The position numbers and the translations under genes are program-made. This document shows, in pieces, positions 1 through 6,170 of a stretch of 9,366 nt of DNA; within the stretch, counting starts at the first letter, position 1; each line of letters opens with the position of its first letter. The stretch is from Collinsella sp. (GTDB lineage Bacteria; Actinomycetota; Coriobacteriia; Coriobacteriales; Coriobacteriaceae). The stretch is taken from the NCBI GenBank assembly GCA_019414325.1, contig DXMG01000063.1:1-9366 (forward strand), in the 5' to 3' direction. The notes beneath the pieces are model-generated. The model saw nothing but the letters and a program-made list of their open reading frames with translations, made no database searches and was not told the origin of the DNA.

Positions 1-1
1 C

Positions 2-256
2 AAGACTGTGTTCTGGAATGGTCCCATGGGCGTCTTCGAGTTCGACAACTTCGCCGACGGCACCAAGGCCGTCTGCGAGGCCGTCGCGGCCAACCAGGAC
101 TGCACGTCCATCATCGGCGGCGGGGACTCCGTCGCCGCAGTCAACAAGTTCGGCCTCGCCGACAAGATGAGCTGGATCTCCACCGGTGGTGGCGCTTCCA
201 TGGAGCTCGTCGAGGGTAAGGCCCTGCCCGGAGTGGAGGCGCTTCTCGATGCCTAA
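2..256 (+). CDS. pgk: Phosphoglycerate kinase, C-terminal fragment (5' end outside window)
   Basis: This is the last 84 codons of phosphoglycerate kinase, the cytoplasmic glycolytic enzyme that transfers phosphate between 1,3-bisphosphoglycerate and ADP. The reading frame is open from the window edge, so the gene begins upstream; the GTG at position 8 is an internal valine, not a start. Visible family hallmarks are VFWNGPMGVFE near the window edge, the glycine-rich GGGDSVAAV segment of the nucleotide-binding C-terminal domain, and the closing motif STGGGAS followed by LEGK-like residues and LPGVEAL. The gene ends in TAA at 254-256 and its last 8 bases overlap the start of tpiA, which points to translational coupling in one glycolytic operon. 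Nothing suggests that the visible part is damaged. Confidence 0.97.
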   Translation, partial: KTVFWNGPMGVFEFDNFADGTKAVCEAVAANQDCTSIIGGGDSVAAVNKFGLADKMSWISTGGGASMELVEGKALPGVEALLDA

Positions 257-1016
257 TCGCACCCTTCTTATCGCTGGTAACTGGAAGATGAACAACGACG
301 TCGCCGAGGCCGCCAAGCTCGCCGACGAGCTGGCTCAGGCTCTGCCCGAGGTTCCGGCCGGCGTCGAGGTGCTCGTCTGCCCTCCGACCATCGACATCAC
401 CACGGTTCATGACCGTATTCAGGCTGCCCCCATTGCCCTCGGTGCACAGAACGTGTACTGGGAGGCCAAGGGTGCCTTCACCGGTGAGTCCTCTTGCGAC
501 ATGCTCAAGTCCGCTGGCTGCACCTACTGCATCATCGGTCACTCCGAGCGTCGCGACTACTTCCACGAGACCGACGAGGACCAGAACAAGAAGGCTAAGG
601 CTCTCGTTGCCGCCGGCCTTGTTCCCGTCTTCTGCTGCGGCGAGTCCCTCGAGGTCCGCGAGGCTGGCACCTATGTCGAGCACGTCGTGAACCAGGTCAA
701 GGCTGGCCTTGCTGGTCTTGAGATCACCTGCCCCAAGCAGGTCGTCGTCGCCTACGAGCCCATCTGGGCCATCGGCACCGGCAAGACCGCTACCGCCGAG
801 GACGCTCAGGAGGTCTGCGGTGCTATCCGTGAGACCCTCAAGGAGATGTTCGGCGAGGAGCTCGCTAACGGCATCCGCGTGCTGTATGGCGGTTCCGCCA
901 AGCCCGGCAACATCGCCGAGCTCGTCGCCAAGCCCGACGTTGACGGCGCCCTCGTGGGCGGCGCTTCGCTCAAGGCTGCCGACTTCGCCTCTATGGTCGT
1001 CAAGGCAGGCGAGTAG
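249..1016 (+). CDS. tpiA: Triosephosphate isomerase
   Basis: This 255-residue protein, of normal family length, interconverts dihydroxyacetone phosphate and glyceraldehyde 3-phosphate in the cytoplasm. The TIM-barrel active site is complete: Lys13 in GNWKMN, His98 in IIGHSERR and the catalytic Glu170 in AYEPIWAIGTG, whose following residues form the flexible lid. The phosphate-binding motifs YGGSAKPGN and GALVGGASL lie near the C-terminus. The ATG at 249 is chosen because the family begins a few residues before the first barrel strand (RTLLIAGNWK), and because a GGAGTGGAGG purine stretch at 230-239 sits at ribosome-binding distance. An in-frame ATG at 186 would add 21 residues without family resemblance. 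The start overlaps the pgk stop by 8 bases, and gpmI follows 5 bases after the TAG stop, so the three genes are one transcription unit. Confidence 0.98.
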   Translation: MPNRTLLIAGNWKMNNDVAEAAKLADELAQALPEVPAGVEVLVCPPTIDITTVHDRIQAAPIALGAQNVYWEAKGAFTGESSCDMLKSAGCTYCIIGHSERRDYFHETDEDQNKKAKALVAAGLVPVFCCGESLEVREAGTYVEHVVNQVKAGLAGLEITCPKQVVVAYEPIWAIGTGKTATAEDAQEVCGAIRETLKEMFGEELANGIRVLYGGSAKPGNIAELVAKPDVDGALVGGASLKAADFASMVVKAGE

Positions 1017-1021
1017 GACAT

Positions 1022-2575
1022 ATGGCACAACGTCATCTTCCTGCACTCCTGATTATCATGGATGGCTGCGGCCTTGCTCCGGCCGATGGCGAGAACGCCG
1101 TCGCCGCTGCCAAGACGCCCTTCCTTGATGGCCTGTACGAGAAGTACCCCCACACCACGCTCGGTGCTTCGGGCGAGGACGTGGGCCTTCCCGACGGCCA
1201 GATGGGTAACTCCGAGGTGGGTCACCTCAACATCGGTGCCGGCCGCATCGTGTTCCAGGAGCTTTCGCGCATCAACAATGCCATCAAGGACGGTTCCATC
1301 GCCAAGAACGAGGTTTTCGTCAAGGCTATGGACGATGTCAAGGCTGACGGTAAGACTCTCCACCTCATGGGCCTTATGAGCCCTGGCGGTGTTCATTCTC
1401 ACATGAACCACGTCGAGGCTCTGGTCAAGATGGCTGCCGAGCACGGTGTCAAGACCGTTCGCGTCCACGCCTTCATGGATGGTCGCGACGTTGACCCGCA
1501 GTCCGGTGCCGGTTACATGAGTGAGTTCTGCGCTTTCCTGGCTAAGATCTCCGAGGAGACCGGTTGCGACGCTCGCGTTGCCACCGTCTCGGGCCGTTAT
1601 TGGGCCATGGACCGCGATAATCGTTGGGAGCGCATCCAGCGCGCCTACGACGTCATGGTCAACGCGTCCGATGCTGATACCGACCCCGTTGCCGGTATCA
1701 AGGCCTACTACGAGAAGGACCCGCGCGGCGACGAGTTCGTCGAGCCCTTCGCTGCCCACAACGAGGGCATTCACGAGGGCGACGCGGCCATCTTCTTCAA
1801 CTTCCGTCCCGACCGTGCTCGTCAGATGACCCGCGTGTTCACGGACAAGGAGTTCGACGGCTTTGAGCGCGAGCAGATCAAGCTTTCGCACTTTGTGACG
1901 ATGACCGAGTATGATCCGACGTTTGACGTCGAGGTCGCCTTCCCCAAGACGTTCCCCGAGAACGTCCTGGCCGACGTTATCGCCGCCAATGGCCTGAAGC
2001 AGCTGCACACTGCCGAGACCGAGAAGTACGCCCACGTGACGTTCTTCCTCAACGGTGGCATCGAGGAGCCCAAGGAGGGCGAGGAGCGCGTGCTCGTCGC
2101 TTCCCCCAAGGTTGCTACCTACGATCTGCAGCCCGAGATGAGCGCTCCCGAGGTTACCGAGAAGCTCGTCGCCGCCATCAACGAGGATCGCGCTGATTTC
2201 TACATCGTGAACTTCGCGAACTGCGACATGGTTGGTCACACCGGTGTCTTCGACGCTGCCGTTAAGGCCGTTGAGGCTGTTGACGATGCCCTGTCCAAGG
2301 TTGTCCCGGCGATTCTCGCCAAGGGCGGCTTTGCACTGATTACCGCCGACCACGGCAACGCCGATCACATGTTTGACGTTGCTTCCGACGGCTCCAAGCA
2401 TCCGTTTACGGCTCACACCACCAACCGCGTGCCGTTCATCATCGTTGATGAGAAGGCCAAGCTCACCGGTATCGAGGACGGCCGTCTTTCCGATATCGCT
2501 CCGACCATGCTCACCATGGCTGGTATTGAGCCTTCCGCCGAGATGACGGGCCGCGTGCTCGCTACCGAGGCCTAA
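1022..2575 (+). CDS. gpmI: 2,3-bisphosphoglycerate-independent phosphoglycerate mutase
   Basis: This 517-residue cytoplasmic enzyme interconverts 3- and 2-phosphoglycerate through a phosphoserine intermediate and belongs to the alkaline-phosphatase superfamily. The metal and catalytic residues known for the family can all be placed: Asp14 in IIMDGCG, the phosphorylated Ser64 in GQMGNSEVGH, Asp402 and His406 in NCDMVGHTG, Asp443 and His444 in TADHGNADH, and His465 in AHTTN. Substrate-side motifs VHSH (124-127), DGRD (153-156), SGRYWAMDRD (190-199) and RPDR (262-265) are also present. Length is typical. The ATG at 1022 lies 5 bp after the tpiA stop; its ribosome-binding site is modest (GTAGGACA), so translation is probably coupled to tpiA. 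The gene ends in tandem stops (TAA TAG) followed directly by a terminator. The usual next enzyme, enolase, is not in the window. Confidence 0.98.
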   Translation: MAQRHLPALLIIMDGCGLAPADGENAVAAAKTPFLDGLYEKYPHTTLGASGEDVGLPDGQMGNSEVGHLNIGAGRIVFQELSRINNAIKDGSIAKNEVFVKAMDDVKADGKTLHLMGLMSPGGVHSHMNHVEALVKMAAEHGVKTVRVHAFMDGRDVDPQSGAGYMSEFCAFLAKISEETGCDARVATVSGRYWAMDRDNRWERIQRAYDVMVNASDADTDPVAGIKAYYEKDPRGDEFVEPFAAHNEGIHEGDAAIFFNFRPDRARQMTRVFTDKEFDGFEREQIKLSHFVTMTEYDPTFDVEVAFPKTFPENVLADVIAANGLKQLHTAETEKYAHVTFFLNGGIEEPKEGEERVLVASPKVATYDLQPEMSAPEVTEKLVAAINEDRADFYIVNFANCDMVGHTGVFDAAVKAVEAVDDALSKVVPAILAKGGFALITADHGNADHMFDVASDGSKHPFTAHTTNRVPFIIVDEKAKLTGIEDGRLSDIAPTMLTMAGIEPSAEMTGRVLATEA

Positions 2576-2577
2576 TA

Positions 2578-2596
2578 GAAAACAAATACCGTTTTC
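2578..2596 (+). other. Small hairpin before the gpmI terminator, loop complementary to downstream sequence
   Basis: GAAAAC (2578-2583) and GTTTTC (2591-2596) are perfect complements around a 7-nt loop AAATACC. The whole loop is complementary to GGTATTT at 2636-2642, just past the T-run of the terminator. The pairing is directly visible. Whether it forms, and whether it changes RNA stability or readthrough, is inference, and chance is possible. Confidence 0.4.
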
Positions 2597-2600
2597 TAGC

Positions 2601-2638
2601 AAGGGGGTTGTCCACAACCGGACAACCCCCTTTTTGGT
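2601..2638 (+). terminator. Rho-independent terminator of the pgk-tpiA-gpmI operon
   Basis: A perfect 13-bp stem is formed by 2601-2613 (AAGGGGGTTGTCC) and 2620-2632 (GGACAACCCCCTT) with a 6-nt loop ACAACC. The right arm runs into TTTTT. It begins 25 bases after the gpmI stop codon, and there is no gene between it and secG, so it should separate the two transcription units. Confidence 0.93.
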
Positions 2639-2694
2639 ATTTCTGCCATTTCCACCCCGTCCTTGAGTGGCAGGTAGGGGAGAGCGGGGGATTG

Positions 2695-2703
2695 TGGTAC
2701 AGT
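2695..2703 (+). promoter_or_regulatory. Candidate extended -10 promoter for secG
   Basis: TG-G-TACAGT fits an extended -10 element (TGnTATAAT, with 4 of 6 matches in the hexamer). No good -35 box stands 16-18 bp upstream; that stretch is G-rich. A start near 2710 would give a leader of about 30 nt containing the ribosome-binding site AAGGAG (2727-2732). The strong terminator upstream makes a promoter somewhere in 2641-2730 likely; the exact box is uncertain. Confidence 0.45.
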
Positions 2704-2739
2704 ACTGGAGTTTGAACTGTTCTATTAAGGAGCTTATCT

Positions 2740-2994
2740 ATGGGTCCGTTCCAGATTCTTCTGTTTGTCGTTTGGGCTGTTTCTGCCGTGGCGCTGACGA
2801 TTCTCGTCCTGATGCATTCCGGTAAGGGTACCGGCGTTTCGGATATGATTGCCAGCTCGCTGTATAACTCCAGCTCTGCCACGGGCGTTATGGAGCAGAA
2901 CCTTGACCGCCTGACCGTCATCATGGCTGTCGTGTTTGCCGTGTGCGTCGTGCTGTGCATGTTCTTCTTCCCGCAGGGCATCGTGGGCTACTAA
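2740..2994 (+). CDS. secG: Protein translocase subunit SecG
   Basis: This 84-residue membrane protein is the small accessory subunit of the SecYEG channel, which assists SecA-driven export of unfolded proteins across the cytoplasmic membrane. Two hydrophobic helices are visible at about residues 5-25 and 58-77, joined by a loop that carries the family's best conserved part, LMHSGKGTGVSDM (24-36). Length and two-helix layout match SecG. The ATG at 2740 is preceded by AAGGAG at 7-nt spacing and is the only sensible start. The gene stands alone between the gpmI terminator and its own terminator. secG next to pgk-tpiA is a known arrangement in actinobacteria, which supports the call, although no direct functional link to glycolysis is implied. 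Confidence 0.95.
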   Translation: MGPFQILLFVVWAVSAVALTILVLMHSGKGTGVSDMIASSLYNSSSATGVMEQNLDRLTVIMAVVFAVCVVLCMFFFPQGIVGY

Positions 2995-3020
2995 TCACGA
3001 ACCGCATAAATACTTGAAAA

Positions 3021-3050
3021 GGGTCCCGCAAGTGCGGGACCCATTTTGTT
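3021..3050 (+). terminator. Rho-independent terminator after secG
   Basis: GGGTCCCGC (3021-3029) pairs perfectly with GCGGGACCC (3034-3042) around the loop AAGT. It is preceded by AAAA and followed by ATTTTGTTT. It starts 27 bases after the secG stop and isolates secG from the oppA regulatory region. Confidence 0.92.
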
Positions 3051-3088
3051 TACATATTTGTAACAGAGTCAAAATATCCTCATATACT
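3050..3088 (+). promoter_or_regulatory. Candidate distal promoter of oppA (P1) with dyad over its -35
   Basis: TTGTAA (3058-3063) could be a -35 box and TATACT (3083-3088, 5 of 6 matches) a -10 box, with a long 19-bp spacer. A dyad TTACA-N4-TGTAA (3050-3063) overlaps the -35. A start near 3095 would give a leader of about 190 nt before oppA. The -10 is good and the spacing poor, so this is tentative. Confidence 0.35.
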
Positions 3089-3157
3089 TCGCCCAACTAA
3101 AGAAAATCTCGACCGTTAACCGGAATTAGCCCCAAATCGTGCATAAAATGCGCTACT

Positions 3158-3169
3158 GTATTGCAATAC
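3158..3169 (+). promoter_or_regulatory. Perfect 12-bp palindrome, operator candidate upstream of oppA
   Basis: GTATTGCAATAC is identical to its reverse complement and covers the -35 hexamer TTGCAA of the best oppA promoter candidate. A palindrome placed there is what a dimeric repressor would need to block RNA polymerase. The sequence is certain; the regulator is unknown and I do not assign one. Confidence 0.5.
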
Positions 3170-3189
3170 GTTGGTCCGCTTTGTATAAC
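3161..3189 (+). promoter_or_regulatory. Best candidate promoter of oppA (P2)
   Basis: TTGCAA (3161-3166, 4 of 6 matches) and TATAAC (3184-3189, 5 of 6 matches) are separated by exactly 17 bp. Predicted initiation falls near 3196, within a CAAAA stretch, giving a leader of about 90 nt. It is the best-spaced sigma-70-type promoter in the 235-bp gap before oppA, where a promoter is expected because a strong terminator lies just upstream. Confidence 0.6.
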
Positions 3190-3207
3190 CAGCCAAAACG
3201 GCGGACC
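3173..3207 (+). repeat. Inverted repeat flanking the oppA -10 box
   Basis: GGTCCGC (3173-3179) and GCGGACC (3201-3207) are exact complements 21 bp apart, one arm in the promoter spacer and the other just after the predicted start. Inside, TTTG (3180-3183) can pair with CAAA (3194-3197), leaving the -10 hexamer in the loop. It could be a second operator or a cruciform, or it may be chance. Confidence 0.4.
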
Positions 3208-3217
3208 GCGTTTGAAT

Positions 3218-3255
3218 GGTTCGATTGGGCTGTCTTGACGTTGCCCGACCGAACT
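3218..3255 (+). other. Hairpin in the predicted oppA 5' leader
   Basis: GTTCG (3219-3223) pairs with CGAAC (3250-3254) and GGGC (3227-3230) with GCCC (3243-3246). Between them are one A-C mismatch, a U-A pair and a U-G wobble; G3218 and T3255 can add a wobble. The loop has 12 nt. The structure ends 18 nt before the ribosome-binding site AAGGAGG (3274-3280). No T-run follows, so it is not a terminator; it may affect mRNA stability or translation. Confidence 0.45.
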
Positions 3256-3285
3256 TACTTTGTCCTATCTCATAAGGAGGATGGC

Positions 3286-4962
3286 ATGGCTGATTCTATG
3301 TTCCACCAGCCCGTTATGGGTCGTCGCGCCTTTGTCGGCGGTACCCTTGCTGCGAGCTCCATGGCTTTTCTTGCCGCATGCGGCAAGAAGGGCGGCGACG
3401 CTTCCGGTTCTGAGTCCGGTTCGACGCTGAACTTCTACATCAACAACCCGGTCTGCATCGACCCCTATAACGTCCAGGAGGACCAGGGCACTCAGGTCGA
3501 GTACCAGCTCTTTGATGCTCTGACCTCTTATGACGCCGAGAAGGGCGAGATCGTTCCGCTGGCTTGCGAGTCCTTTGAGGCCAACGACGACGCCACCGAG
3601 TTCACCTTCAAGATCAAGAAGGCCAAGTTCCACAACGGTGACGACGTTACCTCCAAGTCCTTCAAGCTCGGTTGGGAGCGTCTGGTCAACACCAAGTCGG
3701 CCATCGCTACCGAGTACGGCCCTTCCGAGGTCTCCTATCACCTTTCTATGGTCGAGGGCTATGACGACCTGCTTGCCGGTAACGCTACCGAGCTCAGCGG
3801 TGTTACTTGCCCCGACGATGAGACCCTCGTCGTCAAGCTGTCTTCCGCTTACGCCGACTTCCCCTTCGTCGCCTCTCACCCGGCTCTGGCCCCGGTTCCC
3901 GAGTGCGCCGAGTCCGATGCCAAGAGCTTCTACCTTGCACCGGTCGGTAACGGCCCGTTCATGATGGACGGCAAGTGGGAGGATGGTCAGGAGATCAACC
4001 TCAAGAAGTTCGACGATTACTATGGCGACAAGGCCAAGATCGATGGCATCCACTTCCAGGTCATCAAGGACATGGAGACCGCTTACAAGGAGTTCCAGGC
4101 CGGTAACCTCGATGTCTGCGACGTTCCCGTTGCTCAGATCGACGCCGCCAAGAAGGATCGCGGCGTGTCCAAGGACGGCTACACCATGGGCGACGGCGAG
4201 CGCATGCTGCTCGGCTCCGAGCTTTCCACCTACTACCTGACCTGCAACAACACGGCCGAGCCGTTCAACAACGCCGACCTGCGCAGGGGTATCTCCCTGG
4301 CCATCAACCGTGAGGCCATCTGCAAGACCATCTTCAAGGGTACCCGTACCCCCGCCGACGGCATTGTTCCTCCGGGCATCGATGGCTACAAGGAGGGCGC
4401 ATGGGAGTTCTGCGCCTACGACGTCGACAAGGCTAACGAGTACCTCGACAAGGTTGCTCCCGCTGGCGCTAACGGCGATCGTGGCATTAACGTGACCCTT
4501 TCCTACAACCAGGATGGTGGCCACAAGGAGATCATGGAGTCCATCATCGGTGACCTCGCCAAGGTTGGCGTTACCGCTGTCTCCGATACCCCTGAGTGGT
4601 CTGCCTTGCTCGAGCAGTACCAGAACTTTAACTATCAGTTCGGTCGTCTGGGTTGGATTGCCGACTACCCGATTATGGACAACTTCCTGTATCCGCTGTT
4701 CCACTCCGACTCCCTCGGTGGCGACAACCGCTCCGGTTACAACAACCCCGAGTTCGACGCCAAGGTCAACGAGGCTCGCACCACGGTTGACGACGAAGAG
4801 CGCGTTGCTAAGATGCAGGAGGCCGACGCTATGGTCGCTGCCGACTGCCCGGTCATCCCGGTGATGTTCTACACGCACACCATCGTCGGCTCCGATCGCA
4901 TCAAGCACCTCTATGTCGATCCGCAGAAGCACGCCGAGCTGGGTACCGCTGAGCTCGCCTAA
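3286..4962 (+). CDS. oppA: Oligopeptide ABC transporter, substrate-binding lipoprotein
   Basis: This 558-residue extracytoplasmic receptor belongs to solute-binding protein family 5 (OppA/DppA type) and delivers peptides to the OppBC channel. The signal region has a twin arginine (GRRAF, Arg13-Arg14), a short hydrophobic stretch and the lipobox LAAC, so Cys32 should be lipidated and anchor the protein to the outer face of the membrane. A Ser/Gly-rich linker follows. Family features are FTFKIKKAKFHNGDDV (106-121), the LRRGISLAINR segment (332-342) and VPPGIDGY (361-368). The ATG at 3286 follows AAGGAGG at 5-nt spacing. The frame stays open upstream to a GTG at 3139, but that stretch has no ribosome-binding site, contains the likely promoter and would bury the signal peptide; ATGs at 3298 and 3316 are weaker alternatives. 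The exact substrate (oligopeptide or dipeptide) cannot be told from the sequence. Confidence 0.93.
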   Translation: MADSMFHQPVMGRRAFVGGTLAASSMAFLAACGKKGGDASGSESGSTLNFYINNPVCIDPYNVQEDQGTQVEYQLFDALTSYDAEKGEIVPLACESFEANDDATEFTFKIKKAKFHNGDDVTSKSFKLGWERLVNTKSAIATEYGPSEVSYHLSMVEGYDDLLAGNATELSGVTCPDDETLVVKLSSAYADFPFVASHPALAPVPECAESDAKSFYLAPVGNGPFMMDGKWEDGQEINLKKFDDYYGDKAKIDGIHFQVIKDMETAYKEFQAGNLDVCDVPVAQIDAAKKDRGVSKDGYTMGDGERMLLGSELSTYYLTCNNTAEPFNNADLRRGISLAINREAICKTIFKGTRTPADGIVPPGIDGYKEGAWEFCAYDVDKANEYLDKVAPAGANGDRGINVTLSYNQDGGHKEIMESIIGDLAKVGVTAVSDTPEWSALLEQYQNFNYQFGRLGWIADYPIMDNFLYPLFHSDSLGGDNRSGYNNPEFDAKVNEARTTVDDEERVAKMQEADAMVAADCPVIPVMFYTHTIVGSDRIKHLYVDPQKHAELGTAELA

Positions 4963-4991
4963 GAGTTTGCAGCTTCCGTGAGGGTCAAGTA

Positions 4992-5021
4992 TTTACGTAG
5001 ACCTCATGGGAAACATACAGT
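4992..5021 (+). promoter_or_regulatory. Weak candidate internal promoter upstream of oppB
   Basis: TTTACG (4992-4997) and TACAGT (5016-5021) are separated by 18 bp, each matching 4 of 6 consensus bases. It could give extra transcription of oppBCDF independent of oppA, but the downstream hairpin at 5060-5087 would lie in that transcript as well. Low confidence. Confidence 0.25.
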
Positions 5022-5058
5022 TCTCCCTAACCTGGGGTAAACTGGCTGATGGTAATTT

Positions 5059-5088
5059 TGGGATGCCGGTCTGGCGATCGGCATCCCA
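5059..5088 (+). terminator. Intercistronic hairpin between oppA and oppB, likely leaky terminator
   Basis: GGGATGCCG (5060-5068) pairs perfectly with CGGCATCCC (5079-5087). The stem can extend inward by G-U, T-A and C-G pairs to a TGGC tetraloop and outward by T5059-A5088, giving about 13 pairs. The following sequence ATTTAGG has only a poor T-run. It fits a partial terminator or a 3' stabilising stem that keeps oppA mRNA more abundant than oppBCDF, as is common for binding-protein genes. Confidence 0.7.
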
Positions 5089-5118
5089 TTTAGGTTAATC
5101 CCTAGATAGGGGAGTGGT

Positions 5119-6156
5119 ATGGGTAAGTACATCGTTAAACGTGTGCTTCAGTTCATCCCGGTATTTTTGGGCGTTACGCTGATTCTGTTCGCCCTTCAGA
5201 ATATCGTGCCGGGAGATCCGATCAAGCTGATCGGTGGAGACAAGGCTCTGTCCCCCGAGGTGGAGCTTCAGCTTCGCGTCCGCTATCACCTGGTCCAGTC
5301 GGACGAGGACGGCAACGCGATCCTTGACGAGAACGGCGACCCCGTTCAAACGTCGCTCGTGGACCGTTACTTGTATTACATGAACGGCCTGCTTCATGGC
5401 GATCTGGGCAATTCGTATCAGCGCAAGCTGCCGGTTACGGAAATCTTTGCCCAGAAGTATCCGTATACGGTCAAACTTGCCGCGTGCGCCATCGTGCTCG
5501 AGGCAATCATGGGTATCGGTGCGGGTATCATTTCGGCGGTAAAGCGTTATTCCTTCTGGGATATTTTGGTAACGCTCACCACGTCGATCCTCGTTGCGGT
5601 CCCGGCCTTCTGGCTCGGTATGTTGCTGCAGCTGTTCTTTGGCGTCATCCTCAAGGACGCTACGGGCGGTGCAATCTCCATGCCGATCTCGGGTGCCGGC
5701 GGTTCCAGCTCTCAGTATCAGGATTGGATGCACTATGTGCTTCCGACCATTACGCTGGCTTCGGTTTCGACCGCTTATGCCGCCCGCATTATGCGCTCGC
5801 AGCTGCTTGACGTCATGAACCAGGATTACATCCGTACGGCAAAGGCCAAGGGTCTCTCCAATCGCGCGATCATCGTCAAGCATGCGCTTAAGAATGCACT
5901 CATCCCCGTCGTTACCTATATTGGTGTCGACTTTGGTGGCATGCTTTCGGGCGCCATCCTGACCGAGACGGTTTTTAACTGGCCCGGTATCGGCTATGAG
6001 GTCTATCGCGCCATTAGCATGCGTGACTGGCCCATCGTTATGGGCGGCGTTACGCTCATCGTCGTCGTCGTCATGGTGATTAACCTGCTCGTCGACATTA
6101 GCTATGCATTCCTCGACCCGCGCATCCGCCTTGGCGGTCCGTCGGATAAGGCCTAA
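5119..6156 (+). CDS. oppB: Oligopeptide ABC transporter permease OppB
   Basis: This 345-residue integral membrane protein is one half of the peptide translocation channel. Hydrophobic segments are visible at about residues 10-29, 117-139, 149-176, 206-224, 263-285 and 308-331, the usual six-helix layout. The large extracytoplasmic loop after helix 1 (about 30-115) is typical of the OppB/DppB subfamily, as is the start MGKYIVKRVLQFIPV. The EAA loop that docks onto the ATPases is at 237-259 (YIRTAKAKGLSNRAI). The ATG at 5119 has AGGGGAG (5108-5114) 4 nt upstream; CCCT (5100-5103) can pair with the AGGG of this site, which may weaken initiation slightly. oppC begins 14 bp after the TAA stop. The paralogue DppB is hard to exclude by sequence alone. 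Confidence 0.95.
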   Translation: MGKYIVKRVLQFIPVFLGVTLILFALQNIVPGDPIKLIGGDKALSPEVELQLRVRYHLVQSDEDGNAILDENGDPVQTSLVDRYLYYMNGLLHGDLGNSYQRKLPVTEIFAQKYPYTVKLAACAIVLEAIMGIGAGIISAVKRYSFWDILVTLTTSILVAVPAFWLGMLLQLFFGVILKDATGGAISMPISGAGGSSSQYQDWMHYVLPTITLASVSTAYAARIMRSQLLDVMNQDYIRTAKAKGLSNRAIIVKHALKNALIPVVTYIGVDFGGMLSGAILTETVFNWPGIGYEVYRAISMRDWPIVMGGVTLIVVVVMVINLLVDISYAFLDPRIRLGGPSDKA

Positions 6157-6170
6157 GGGAGGTACGTCTC

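Noticed and set aside
186..248. Alternative tpiA start at the ATG at 186
   Set aside because: The extra 21 residues are out-of-frame pgk sequence and do not resemble the family N-terminus; 249 fits family length and has a ribosome-binding site.
3235..3261. TTGACG as a -35 box close to oppA
   Set aside because: It matches 5 of 6 bases, but at 16-18 bp downstream there is no acceptable -10 (TACTTT is 15 bp away with 3 of 6 matches). It also lies in the loop of the leader hairpin.
3139..3285. In-frame upstream extension of oppA (49 codons from a GTG at 3139)
   Set aside because: It lacks a ribosome-binding site, has codon use unlike the neighbours, contains the predicted promoter and operator, and would place the signal peptide in the interior. 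The ATG at 3286 has a near-perfect AAGGAGG.
141..4932. Very long open frames on the - strand opposite tpiA, gpmI and oppA (up to about 600 codons)
   Set aside because: They mirror the coding frame of well-supported genes. The + strand genes avoid TTA, CTA and TCA codons, which removes stops from the opposite strand. The translations are low-complexity Leu/Val/Gly/Asp-rich with no family resemblance and no ribosome-binding sites.
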